In this document: positions 1-7,108 of the stretch, in pieces
How the letters are laid out: each line of letters opens with the position of its first letter
Numbering within the stretch: position 1 is the stretch's first letter
Assembly (NCBI RefSeq): GCF_002871935.1
Contig: NZ_PNHQ01000023.1
Location: 1-20,910 of the forward strand
Reading direction: 5' to 3'
Origin: Aerococcus viridans
GTDB taxonomy: Bacteria; Bacillota; Bacilli; Lactobacillales; Aerococcaceae
DNA: 20,910 bases
Position numbers and translations under genes: made by a program
The notes under the pieces: generated by a model
Seen by the model: the letters and a program-made list of their open reading frames with translations, nothing else
Databases searched by the model: none
What the model was told of the DNA's origin: nothing

Positions 1-186
1 AACCAGTCGCAGCTTAAATATTAGACGATGACATTTATCAGCTTTTATTATTAATTATCCAACTCTTGATCCGACTTTCTCGCCTAAGGGCGAGAAAAAG
101 GGCCATGCTTATCTTGTAAATAAACATGACCCCCTCCTTTATTAAAAACTTAATTAAAAAAATAACTGTGATTATTTATTTTTGGT

Positions 187-212
187 CACCAACACTATTT
201 GACACAGAACCT
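187..212 (-). repeat. Probable terminal repeat of an ISL3-family element (rest lies left of window)
   Basis: Read on the minus strand this stretch begins GGTTCTGTGTCAAATAGTGT, which from memory resembles the GGCTCTTTGTCA-type ends of ISL3-family insertion sequences. The element interior would point toward position 1. No transposase frame is visible in the first 186 bases, only a short hairpin at 76-97 (TTTCTCGCC / GGCGAGAAA), so this is either the end of an element that starts outside the window or a remnant. The inner 14 bases (CACCAACACTATTT, 187-200) recur exactly at 8637-8650. Confidence 0.4.
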
Positions 213-263
213 TTTTAATTACAAAATACAAATAATTTTTTACAGTTAGCTATTTTTTGTCTC

Positions 264-317
264 TTTGCCTTAGGATATATAATCGGGATTCATCCCGATT
301 ATATATCCTAAGGCAAA
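264..317. repeat. Perfect 26-bp-arm palindrome with 2-nt centre
   Basis: Positions 264-289 are the exact reverse complement of 292-317, with only TC at the centre. It lies between the ISL3-like end and the IS3-family transposase genes. Neither flank has a T-run, so a standard intrinsic terminator is not clear, although the transcript would fold very stably and could block read-through from either side. Confidence 0.8.
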
Positions 318-375
318 AGTGTCATCACTTAACGAACTGCAACAACTTTAGTCATTTTAAAATCTAATAAAGTAT

Positions 376-1278
376 CTATTTAGTATTCACTGGTATCTTT
401 AACCCCATAGACAAAGAAACTCGTTTTGAGTTATAGAATTCAATGTAAGTATTAATAGCATCCTCTAGGTCTTCAAAAGTTTCAAAGTGCTTTCTTCTAT
501 AACATTCATCCTTAAGGATGCCCCAGAAACTTTCCATAGGCCCATTATCAATGCAATAACCTGGTCTTGACATACTTTGAATAACTTTATTTCTTTCCAC
601 ATATTCTTTAAACCAATGCGAAGTATATTGGTAACCACGATCACTATGAATTAATGTCTTATGTGGTAATAGTTGATCTTCAATTTGATTAAATGTTTCG
701 ACTACAAGATGATTGTTATTGGATGTACCTAATTTCCAGGCAATAATCTTCTTTTCACCATAATCAAGAACTGCACTTAAGTAGGCCTTAGAATGGTTAC
801 CGTATTTTAATTCTGTTACATCAGTTAACAATACTTCTTTAGCTTTATAAGCTTTTTTAAATTCCCGGTTTAATACATTTTCAGCAATATTTTTTGGCTT
901 ATGAGGTTTATAGCGATATCGTTTCTTTCGAATAACTGATTTAATGCCTAGATGAGACATAACTCTATATACACACTTATGATTCGCCTTCTCCTCACAA
1001 AAGTGATTCATATAGATAGTCATTCTCCTATATCCGTAGATACCATCAACTTCTTCATTCACATCAATAATTGTCTGAATAATATTATTGATACGAATTT
1101 CTTCAGCCGTTGGCTTTCGTTTTAACCACTTATAGTATCCAGCACGACTAACGCCTAATACTTGACAAAGTAACGTTATTTTAAATCCTTTTTCTTTGAG
1201 GTAAGAAATGGTTTGAAATTCCGCTTCATATCGTGTTCTTTTAATATCGACCTTCTTTCTATCTCGTCGAGTTTTTTT
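376..1278 (-). CDS. IS3-family transposase OrfB (DDE catalytic domain), made as an OrfAB frameshift fusion
   Basis: This is the catalytic half of an IS3-family transposase, which cuts and joins the element ends. The frame is open from the A7 run at 1272-1278 down to a TAG at 376-378, about 300 codons. Its upstream part reads as an HTH_21-like segment (LLCQVLGVSRAGYYKWLKRK) before GIYGYRRM. The DDE residues are visible in TDVTELKYG, HSDRGYQY and PMESFWGILKDE, with about 35 residues between the second D and the E as usual for the family. A GTG at 1060-1062 could start a shorter product, but that would lose the N-terminal segment. I therefore take -1 frameshifting from orfA as the route. The C-terminus (KIPVNTK) is somewhat short and overlaps the putative right repeat. 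Confidence 0.88.
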   Translation of the reverse strand, partial: KKTRRDRKKVDIKRTRYEAEFQTISYLKEKGFKITLLCQVLGVSRAGYYKWLKRKPTAEEIRINNIIQTIIDVNEEVDGIYGYRRMTIYMNHFCEEKANHKCVYRVMSHLGIKSVIRKKRYRYKPHKPKNIAENVLNREFKKAYKAKEVLLTDVTELKYGNHSKAYLSAVLDYGEKKIIAWKLGTSNNNHLVVETFNQIEDQLLPHKTLIHSDRGYQYTSHWFKEYVERNKVIQSMSRPGYCIDNGPMESFWGILKDECYRRKHFETFEDLEDAINTYIEFYNSKRVSLSMGLKIPVNTK

Positions 1279-1928
1279 AATACAGCATTCTCTGTTGTAA
1301 GATACTCATTTTTAGCCTTTAGAGCGGCAATTTCTGTTCGTAACTGTTCCGTTTCAGTTTGAATTGTAGATGGTTTTCTGCGACCACGCCCGTCAATAAG
1401 ACCATCAGGTCCATGCATTTTATACTTTTGTACCCATGAGTAAACATTATTGTAAGATACCTGGTATTTCTCAGCTGTTTGCGTATATGATAAGCTATTA
1501 ACTAAACAATCTTTAACTATTTCTAGTCGCTCTGAAGTCGTTGTTTTTCTAGATTTCATATTGTACACCTCAGGTTTCGCACTATATTTTTTATTTTCTT
1601 TACCCTCAGTATACTTCATTATCCAATAACTTACAGTTGATACAGCAGGCACATTAAATCTTAAAGCCAAATCTCGAAGAGATCCTTCATTATTAAGATA
1701 AGCCTCCACCACTTTTAGTTTAAGTTCTTCAGAGTATGAATTATTATATTTTCTAGATTGTAAGGCTGCTAAACCATACTTTCGATATTTATTAACATAT
1801 TGATAGAATATGGTGTTATGCATCGATAACCCATACTTTTCTACCAGAGTTGTAAAACTTATGCCATCTTCAATAAATATTAGAATATAATTTTCTAAAA
1901 TAACAGCAGAATATATTTTTCTGGTCAT
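1176..1928 (-). CDS. IS3-family transposase OrfA (DNA-binding, multiple HTH)
   Basis: 250 residues, long for an OrfA and typical of the IS150-type members that carry several helix-turn-helix units. Three HTH-like blocks can be seen, at roughly residues 15-55 (FTTLVEKYGLSMHNTIFYQY), 68-105 (SLRDLALRFNVPAVSTVSYW) and 130-170 (YTQTAEKYQVSYNNVYSWVQ). A leucine-zipper-like coiled coil follows at about 190-220 (EQLRTEIAALKAKNEYL). The ATG at 1926-1928 follows GGGGGAG at a normal distance, placing the ribosome binding site inside the terminal repeat. The last 30 codons, after the slippery site, read in the OrfA frame to a TAA at 1176. OrfA alone normally acts as a DNA-binding regulator of transposition; this is family knowledge, not tested here. 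Confidence 0.85.
   Translation of the reverse strand: MTRKIYSAVILENYILIFIEDGISFTTLVEKYGLSMHNTIFYQYVNKYRKYGLAALQSRKYNNSYSEELKLKVVEAYLNNEGSLRDLALRFNVPAVSTVSYWIMKYTEGKENKKYSAKPEVYNMKSRKTTTSERLEIVKDCLVNSLSYTQTAEKYQVSYNNVYSWVQKYKMHGPDGLIDGRGRRKPSTIQTETEQLRTEIAALKAKNEYLTTENAVLKKLDEIERRSILKEHDMKRNFKPFLTSKKKDLK
1272..1278 (-). other. -1 programmed frameshift site (A7) joining orfA to orfB
   Basis: On the minus strand the orfA codons are TTA AAA AAA CTC. The seven consecutive A residues form an A AAA AAA heptamer in the orfA reading frame. Shifting back one base continues as AAA AAA ACT CGA CGA GAT, which stays open through all of orfB. This matches the known IS3-family mechanism for making OrfAB. 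Confidence 0.8.
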
Positions 1929-1935
1929 AAATAAA

Positions 1936-1983
1936 CTCCCCCTAAAGTAGACTTATTTTATTAAGTGTCTACTTTAGGGGGAG
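1936..1983. repeat. Two inverted copies of the IS terminal sequence facing each other
   Basis: Positions 1936-1952 (CTCCCCCTAAAGTAGAC) and 1967-1983 (GTCTACTTTAGGGGGAG) are exact reverse complements of 17 bases, separated by 14 bases. The inner copy is the left end of the IS3-family element. The outer copy lies in the flanking DNA and faces the opposite way. It could be an end left by a second element, a head-to-head junction, or part of the element used as a terminator hairpin. Confidence 0.7.
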
Positions 1984-2015
1984 CATATCATACGTATGAT
2001 ACTAGGAGAATATGT

Positions 2016-2987
2016 TTATTTTTTTATTTCTTCTGAAACAAGTGTAACCTCAATTTGTTCAAACAGATTTTCGACATTATCTAGGGATAACACACCGACA
2101 CCTTCTTCTAAAGTATTTGCCATTCCGCAGGCCATAGCATACCTAATGATATCTTTGTCATTATAATTTCGTGCAATTGCTGATGCAACACCTGCTACGG
2201 TTGAATCACCTGATCCAGTTGGATTAACAACCTTAATACTAGGGATACTTACTTCATAGATATTCCCACTGAATTTAGCAATTGCTCCATTCCCACCTAA
2301 AGAAACAAGTATATTAGGGATTTTAGATTTAGTTTCTGTCAGTTTACTAATTATCGATTCTTTTGAAATTTCTTCAGAATTCATATTGAATAATTCTGCA
2401 AACTCTACTTCATTTGGTTTGATAAAATCAGGTGAATAAACAGAATTATTTACAATATTATTTAGAGATTTTTTACTTTGATCCATAATAATAACTAATT
2501 TTCTTGAAACATTCTCTCGTAATGCAGTAAGAAGACTTACGTAATAGAAATCATTGTCATTATTTATGGACCCATTCACTGTGACAATATTAATACGTTC
2601 TTCGCCATTAACTATATTAATAATATCATCAATAATCTCGTTCGATTCTAATTTAGATATTTTGGGTCCATTTTCAACAATTTCCGTCTGGATTCCACCA
2701 TTATGCATGATCGTATAGGAATTTCTAGAATTTTCAGATATTTTTTTTGAAATTAAGGGCATATTTTCATTCTCTAAATATTTTCGAATAGCATTTCCAT
2801 TTTCTCCACCAAGAACCGTATAAGCCAAAACATCCGCTTTTAAATACATTAATGCCCGTGTACAGTTAATACCTTTACCACCTGGCATTTTGACAGGTAG
2901 ATTTGTTCTATTATTTGCACCTAAAACAAAATCATCAACGGAATAGATAAAATCCATGGAAGGATTTAAAGTAATCGTTAAAATCAT
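2016..2987 (-). CDS. PfkB-family sugar-phosphate kinase (1-phosphofructokinase / tagatose-6-phosphate kinase type)
   Basis: ATP-dependent kinase of the PfkB family, in the branch containing FruK and LacC, which make ketose 1,6-bisphosphates from ketose monophosphates. Visible motifs are LTITLNPSMD at the N-terminus, the glycine-rich GGKGINCTRAL near residue 38, IKPNEVE near 190, and the signature NPTGSGDSTVAG near 257-268 with the catalytic aspartate in GSGD. I chose the ATG at 2985-2987 because GGAG lies 8 bases upstream. The ATG at 2991-2993 is only 2 bases from GGAG, though it would give an ATGA overlap with the regulator gene. It follows the DeoR gene on the same strand and diverges from the PTS genes, so its substrate is probably the PTS product. 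The exact sugar cannot be read from sequence. Confidence 0.85.
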   Translation of the reverse strand: MILTITLNPSMDFIYSVDDFVLGANNRTNLPVKMPGGKGINCTRALMYLKADVLAYTVLGGENGNAIRKYLENENMPLISKKISENSRNSYTIMHNGGIQTEIVENGPKISKLESNEIIDDIINIVNGEERINIVTVNGSINNDNDFYYVSLLTALRENVSRKLVIIMDQSKKSLNNIVNNSVYSPDFIKPNEVEFAELFNMNSEEISKESIISKLTETKSKIPNILVSLGGNGAIAKFSGNIYEVSIPSIKVVNPTGSGDSTVAGVASAIARNYNDKDIIRYAMACGMANTLEEGVGVLSLDNVENLFEQIEVTLVSEEIKK

Positions 2988-2989
2988 TA

Positions 2990-3739
2990 TCATTTCTCCT
3001 TTGTAGTTATGATTTTTCCAAATTTAGAATACTTATTTAATACATCATCTGAAATATTATTATCAGAAATAATGCCTGTTACTTCATCTAATGTAGCAAA
3101 GGTAAAAATATCTGACTTATTGAATTTAGAGTTATCCGCAACAACATACGTTTTTTTAGAACAATTGATTATTTGATGTTGTATACGACCAAGTGATGGA
3201 TAAGAAGTAGTGATATTTCTGTCATGGATACCATTCGTAGAAATAAATGCAACATCTACGTTATATAAATCAAATATCTCCTCAGCGTGAGTACCAACAA
3301 ATTCACCAGTAAGACTGAAATATTCGCCACCAGTAAGCACAATGTTACTGTAACCATTTTCAACTAAATAATTAAAAGATAATAAACTATTCGTTAAAAT
3401 ACATTTATAGTTCTGGGTAATTGAAGGCAAGGCATAATAAAGCGTTGTACCAGCACCAATAAAAATAACATCCCCAGGGCTTATAACAGAATTAATAATG
3501 CCACCTAGATACATTTTTTCTTTAATATTTTTTGGCATCTTCTGATCTGTAGAAAGAACATCTTGAATTTTTTTAGCACCACCATGTTCTTTTACTAATA
3601 TTTTTTTTTCATCTAATTCTTTCAAATCTCTTCTAACAGTCATTTCTGATACACTGAGTAGTTTTGCTAATTCCTGTACAGATAGATAGCCAGAATCTTC
3701 TATTAAAGAAGTAATTTTTTTGTGACGATTACGCTTCAT
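2990..3739 (-). CDS. DeoR-family transcriptional regulator of the sugar locus
   Basis: 249 residues with the standard DeoR layout. An N-terminal winged helix-turn-helix (SVQELAKLLSVSEMTVRRDL at about residues 19-38, then HGGA) is followed by a C-terminal sugar-phosphate sensor domain with VIFIGAGTT and LTGGEY. These regulators usually repress a neighbouring sugar operon and release DNA when a phosphorylated intermediate binds. The start at 3737-3739 is preceded by AAAGGAG at 7 bases. The gene is translationally coupled to the kinase downstream and diverges from the PTS genes, with a 133-base intergenic region containing a good promoter and a candidate operator. Regulation of both directions by this protein is an inference from that arrangement. 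Confidence 0.88.
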   Translation of the reverse strand: MKRNRHKKITSLIEDSGYLSVQELAKLLSVSEMTVRRDLKELDEKKILVKEHGGAKKIQDVLSTDQKMPKNIKEKMYLGGIINSVISPGDVIFIGAGTTLYYALPSITQNYKCILTNSLLSFNYLVENGYSNIVLTGGEYFSLTGEFVGTHAEEIFDLYNVDVAFISTNGIHDRNITTSYPSLGRIQHQIINCSKKTYVVADNSKFNKSDIFTFATLDEVTGIISDNNISDDVLNKYSKFGKIITTKEK

Positions 3740-3759
3740 ATATATTCTCCTTTAGGTCG

Positions 3760-3808
3760 TGTTCGTTTTCTAACATCATTCTACCACATAAAGAACATTA
3801 AACAAACA
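3760..3808. promoter_or_regulatory. Candidate DeoR operator half-sites in the divergent promoter region
   Basis: TGTTCGTTT (3760-3768) and AAACAAACA (3800-3808) are inverted copies with one mismatch. They sit between the regulator start and the -35 box of the PTS operon. Spaced repeats of this T/G-rich kind are common for DeoR-family regulators. The assignment is inferred from position only. Confidence 0.4.
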
Positions 3809-3815
3809 TTTATTG

Positions 3816-3843
3816 TTGACTTTCAAACACTAAGTTGTATAAT
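3816..3843 (+). promoter_or_regulatory. Sigma-A promoter of the PTS operon
   Basis: TTGACT (3816-3821), a 16-base spacer and a perfect TATAAT (3838-3843) lie 30 bases upstream of the EIIA start. This is close to consensus, so the operon is probably strong unless repressed. Confidence 0.75.
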
Positions 3844-3872
3844 AAAGTTAAATAAATTTTGGAGGTGTTGAA

Positions 3873-4337
3873 GTGTTATATAGTAATTTGTTACAGGAAG
3901 ATTTAATCAACTTGAATATGAAAGCGAATTCAAAAGAAGGGTTATTTGTAGAAATTGCAAATGACTTATATGAGAAAGGATATGTGAATAAAGGATATTT
4001 AGATGCACTTACAGAAAGAGAAGAAAATTTCCCTACAGGGTTGGAAACAAAATTTTTAAGTATAGCGTTGCCGCACGCTGATCCAGAATTTATTGAAAAA
4101 CCCTTCGTATATATTGTAAAAAATAATAAAAAACTAGATTTTTTACAAATGGGTGACAACAAAGATTTATCAGTAGATTCATTTTTATTTTTAGGTATTA
4201 ATGAACCCGATAAGCAAGTAGGTTTGTTAGCAAAACTTATGGAATTATTTATGGATGAATATTTTGTAAGCGAATTCAATTCTATAAGTTCTAGCAATAA
4301 TATGTATTCATTATTAAAAGATAAATTTGAAAATTAA
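3873..4337 (+). CDS. PTS EIIA component, fructose/mannitol/galactitol (type 2) family
   Basis: Cytoplasmic phosphocarrier that passes phosphate from HPr to EIIB. The 154-residue length and the sequence EREENFPTGLET...IALPHADPE are typical of the PTS EIIA type-2 domain. His68 in LPHADP is the expected phosphorylation site. Translation starts at a GTG at 3873 preceded by GGAGG (3861-3865) at 7 bases; no in-frame ATG fits better. It is the first gene of the rightward operon, 19 bases ahead of EIIB, consistent with a three-subunit galactitol-type permease. Confidence 0.88.
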   Translation: MLYSNLLQEDLINLNMKANSKEGLFVEIANDLYEKGYVNKGYLDALTEREENFPTGLETKFLSIALPHADPEFIEKPFVYIVKNNKKLDFLQMGDNKDLSVDSFLFLGINEPDKQVGLLAKLMELFMDEYFVSEFNSISSSNNMYSLLKDKFEN

Positions 4338-4356
4338 TTATTAGGAGGAATTTAAA

Positions 4357-4665
4357 ATGGCAAACAAAAAAAGATTAATCGTAGCATGTGGTAGTGGGGT
4401 AGCGACAAGTACAACAATTGCGGAAAAAATCAAAAGTAAATTTGAAGAAGACAATGTAAATTACCCAGTTGAAGCTGTTGATTATAAATCAATTTCAAAT
4501 GAGTTACCAAGTTCATCTATTTATGTGTTTATCGCTAAACCTGATCAAGAAGTTCTTGATCAAGCGGAATCATTAGGAGTAAAGGTTTTTCCCGGTATCC
4601 CATTTTTAACAGGTGTTGGTGTAGATGATATTTACAATCAAATTATTGAAGCAACTAATGAATAA
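4357..4665 (+). CDS. PTS EIIB component, galactitol family
   Basis: 102-residue cytoplasmic EIIB domain. It begins with the typical strand-P-loop motif LIVACGSGVATST, in which Cys11 is the expected phosphocysteine. Length and motif match galactitol-type (GatB-like) EIIB proteins. An AGGAGG ribosome binding site lies just upstream of the ATG. It sits between EIIA and EIIC, the usual gene order for this family. The family is clear, but many gat-type systems carry sugars other than galactitol, so substrate is left open. Confidence 0.88.
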   Translation: MANKKRLIVACGSGVATSTTIAEKIKSKFEEDNVNYPVEAVDYKSISNELPSSSIYVFIAKPDQEVLDQAESLGVKVFPGIPFLTGVGVDDIYNQIIEATNE

Positions 4666-4688
4666 TAAAAAATGGGAGTGAATAAAAT

Positions 4689-6056
4689 ATGGAAATATTT
4701 CAAAATATTATTCAATGGGTCTTAGATTTAGGATCAGCTGTTTTTGTCCCTATAATTATTTTTATTCTAGGACTAATTGCTAGAATGCCTGTGAAAAAAG
4801 CTTTCACTTCAGCACTTACATTAGGGATAGCATTCACGGGTATGAACTTAATTATTGGATTTATGTCTGATGCTGTTGCTCCTGCATCAGAAGCAATGGC
4901 ATTAAATACTGGTATTTCCTTACCAGCAATTGATTTAGGTTGGACAGGAGCTGCTTCAATCACCTGGTCATGGGTATATGCTTTTGTATTCTTTGCAATT
5001 CAAATAGGTGTAAATATAGTTTTACTTCTACTAAATTGGACTAAAACGCTAAATGTTGATATGTGGAATGTATGGGGTAAAGCCTTAACTGCATATTTGG
5101 TCTACTTCGTGAGTGGAAAACTTTGGGCAGGTTTTTTAGTTGCAATTGTTCAAATCGTCCTAGAACTTAAACTAGGAGATATGTTCCAAAGACATATTGA
5201 AGATTTAACAGGTATCCCTTTAGTTACTGTTACACACCCAATGAATTTATCTACAGTATTAATGTTACCAGTTAATAAATTAATGGATTATATCCCATTC
5301 TTAAATAAAAAATCAGATACTGATGCTTTACGTAAGAAAATTGGCATTTTCTCTGAAAACTCGGTCATGGGATTCATAATTGGACTTTTACTCGGTTTTG
5401 CAGGTGCGTATACAGTTTCTGGTTCACTGAACTTGGCTATTCAAGTAGCAACCGCTATGGCATTGTTCCCAACTGTTAGTAAATTGTTCATGCAATCGCT
5501 TTCGCCACTGGCAGATGCTATGTCAGAATTTATGAAATCTAAATTTAAAGATCGTGAAGTATATATTGGTATGGATTGGCCTATTCTTGCAGGTAGATCT
5601 GAAATTTGGGTAACGCTTATTTTAATTGTTCCAATTTTTATCGGTTTTTCTCTATTCCTACCAGGTAATACAGTTCTACCCATTGCTGGTGTATTAAATT
5701 ACTCTATTGCAGTAGGTGGTCTATTACTGACAGGTGGTAACCTTTATAGAATGCTTGTTTTAGGTGTTATTTTCTCTCCGCTATACCTGTATAGTGCGAC
5801 TTATTTAGCACCAATTCTAACAGATTTAGCTACAATAACAGGTTCAGTTGACGTTCCGGAAGGCAGATTAATTACATGGTCTTCTATGGAATTACCTGAA
5901 TTAAGGATATTAGGTGCTGAAGCGTTCAACGGTCAATGGTGGGCAATTATTGGATTGGTACTTTTCGTTGGGTTGTTTGTTTGGTTAGGTAAGGAAATGA
6001 ATAAATCGAAGTTACCATCTAAAAGATACGAAACGGAAGTTGTAAATAATGACTAA
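4689..6056 (+). CDS. PTS EIIC permease, galactitol family
   Basis: Polytopic membrane permease of 455 residues with roughly ten hydrophobic segments. The first begins near residue 15 (VFVPIIIFILGLIARMPVKK) and the last near 415-435. Landmarks of the GatC-type family include the early RMPVKKAFTSALTLGIAFTG region and the VTVTHPMNLS loop near residue 180. It takes the sugar across the membrane while EIIB phosphorylates it. It is preceded by GGGAGTG and its last 8 bases overlap the start of the small membrane-protein gene, suggesting coupled translation. Paralogous gat-type permeases transport several polyols and ketoses; nothing in the sequence alone fixes the substrate. Confidence 0.88.
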   Translation: MEIFQNIIQWVLDLGSAVFVPIIIFILGLIARMPVKKAFTSALTLGIAFTGMNLIIGFMSDAVAPASEAMALNTGISLPAIDLGWTGAASITWSWVYAFVFFAIQIGVNIVLLLLNWTKTLNVDMWNVWGKALTAYLVYFVSGKLWAGFLVAIVQIVLELKLGDMFQRHIEDLTGIPLVTVTHPMNLSTVLMLPVNKLMDYIPFLNKKSDTDALRKKIGIFSENSVMGFIIGLLLGFAGAYTVSGSLNLAIQVATAMALFPTVSKLFMQSLSPLADAMSEFMKSKFKDREVYIGMDWPILAGRSEIWVTLILIVPIFIGFSLFLPGNTVLPIAGVLNYSIAVGGLLLTGGNLYRMLVLGVIFSPLYLYSATYLAPILTDLATITGSVDVPEGRLITWSSMELPELRILGAEAFNGQWWAIIGLVLFVGLFVWLGKEMNKSKLPSKRYETEVVNND

Positions 6057-6288
6057 GATAAAATGGTATTTGATTCTTTTTATAGCACTAGCTTGTTTTA
6101 TATTCGGGCTAAATACAGGTGAATTAACCTTTAATATTATAGCTATTATATTAGGGTTTATCGTTTATAGATACGGAAGTGGTTCTATCTTGACTGAATA
6201 TTATAGTAGAAAAGAAGAACAAAATATAAAACATAAACAATTCCAAAAAGCTTTAGCAAATGGCAAATCATCAAAGGAAGGTAGATAA
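6049..6288 (+). CDS. Small two-helix membrane protein coupled to the PTS permease
   Basis: I do not recognise this family. The 79-residue product has two adjacent hydrophobic segments (about residues 5-20, WYLILFIALACFIFGL, and 26-41, LTFNIIAIILGFIVYR), followed by a charged, lysine-rich cytoplasmic-looking tail (YYSRKEEQNIKHKQFQKALA). Its ATG overlaps the end of the EIIC gene by 8 bases and its stop is 3 bases before the aldolase ATG, so it is tightly embedded in the operon. That placement and an uninterrupted frame argue it is a real gene. A role as an accessory or stability factor for the permease is only a guess. Confidence 0.7.
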   Translation: MTKIKWYLILFIALACFIFGLNTGELTFNIIAIILGFIVYRYGSGSILTEYYSRKEEQNIKHKQFQKALANGKSSKEGR

Positions 6289-6291
6289 AAA

Positions 6292-7041
6292 ATGGCAAAA
6301 GGTAGAATTTTATTTCAAGAGCAAAGAGAAGCTTTAGCAAAAGCAGTATATTTAACTTTCCATAGAAAAAATACGAATGCTGCAGGTGGTAATTTTTCTT
6401 TTAAACATACGGATACAGATGGAAAAGAATATATCATTATGACGCCAAGTATGATGTCTGAAACGTTTTATGGTGATATTTCACCAGCACAAGTATTAGT
6501 AGTAGATCCAAATACAGAAGAAATTGTTGCAGGAGAGGGTAGTTTAACGAGAGAAATTAACATGCATATGGCTTGTTATCATACCAATTCAGAAATTAGA
6601 TCTGTATTCCACGCACATGCACCAAATTCAATGTTTTGGGCAACTAGTCATTTGGATATGCCAAATCTAACTGAATCAACTCAAAAAGTAAAACATATTA
6701 AAGTATTAGATTTTGAACCAAATACAACACCTGAACTAGCGCATATTGTAAAAACAGAGTTAGAAAAAGGGATTGAACTTCCTAAAGAATACTTACTTGA
6801 TAGTCACGGTGTCTTAATCTTAACACCAGGAAATGACGGAATTGAAGCTTTAAATAAAGCACTACAAATTTTGGATATTGTTGAATGGAATGCAGAAATT
6901 GCATACAAACAAACTGTTTTCCAAAAATTAGGGATTCTAGACGGTTATTATTCAAAAGGATATAAAATTGGTACTGTAGATGACTTGATTGATGGAAAAC
7001 CTATTTGGAATCAAGGTAATCCCGATGATGGTTTAGAATAA
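6292..7041 (+). CDS. Class II aldolase / adducin-family sugar-phosphate aldolase (FucA/AraD-like)
   Basis: 249-residue zinc aldolase or epimerase of the class II (FucA/RhaD/AraD) family. Family landmarks in order are AAGGNFS (30-36, phosphate-binding loop), TPSMMS (51-56), the acidic stretch around Glu88, the zinc-ligand motif FHAHAPNSM with His107 and His109, and DSHGVLIL with the third ligand His172. Members cleave ketose 1-phosphates to DHAP plus an aldehyde, or epimerise pentulose 5-phosphates. The ATG follows AAGGAAGG, 3 bases after the previous stop. Being in a PTS operon with a PfkB kinase and two HAD phosphatases points to cleavage of the imported phosphorylated sugar. Aldolase rather than epimerase activity is an inference. 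Confidence 0.85.
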   Translation: MAKGRILFQEQREALAKAVYLTFHRKNTNAAGGNFSFKHTDTDGKEYIIMTPSMMSETFYGDISPAQVLVVDPNTEEIVAGEGSLTREINMHMACYHTNSEIRSVFHAHAPNSMFWATSHLDMPNLTESTQKVKHIKVLDFEPNTTPELAHIVKTELEKGIELPKEYLLDSHGVLILTPGNDGIEALNKALQILDIVEWNAEIAYKQTVFQKLGILDGYYSKGYKIGTVDDLIDGKPIWNQGNPDDGLE

Positions 7042-7060
7042 AATAATATTATAGTCGAAC

Positions 7061-7095
7061 AAAAGGGCGGTGACATAACAGTCATAGCCCTTTTT
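7061..7095 (+). terminator. Hairpin plus T-run after the aldolase gene
   Basis: AAAAGGGC (7061-7068) pairs with GCCCTTTT (7087-7094). An inner helix TGAC/GTCA (7071-7074, 7081-7084) lies inside, and five T residues (7091-7095) close the structure. The ribosome binding site of the next gene starts at once afterwards, so partial termination may lower expression of the two phosphatase genes relative to the PTS genes. Confidence 0.75.
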
Positions 7096-7108
7096 GAAAG
7101 GAGAAAAT

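Larger units (their letters stand above)
370..1954 (-). mobile_element. IS3-family (IS150-type) insertion sequence
   Basis: About 1.6 kb on the minus strand, with orfA (1928-1176) followed by orfB in the -1 frame. The left terminal repeat, read on the minus strand from about 1954, is AAGTCTACTTTAGGGGGAG. Its last bases GGGGGAG also serve as the orfA ribosome binding site. The right end is less certain: AAAGTATCTATTTAG at 369-383 overlaps the orfB stop codon and is a degenerate match. No target-site duplication could be settled by eye. The element looks intact, with DDE residues and a frameshift window present. Confidence 0.8.

Noticed and set aside
38..127. Minus-strand reading frame of 29 codons with a good ribosome binding site (AAAGGAGG)
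   Set aside because: The product matches no protein I know, and the segment contains a hairpin at 76-97 and belongs to the presumed ISL3-element end; too weak to call a gene.
1986..2001. 16-base palindrome TATCATACGTATGATA next to the IS end
   Set aside because: Short, AT-rich and unsupported by any repeat elsewhere in the window; may be part of the terminal structure already listed.
3848..4297. Long minus-strand open frame opposite the EIIA gene
   Set aside because: It lies antisense to a gene with clear family motifs and has no ribosome binding site or recognisable domain.
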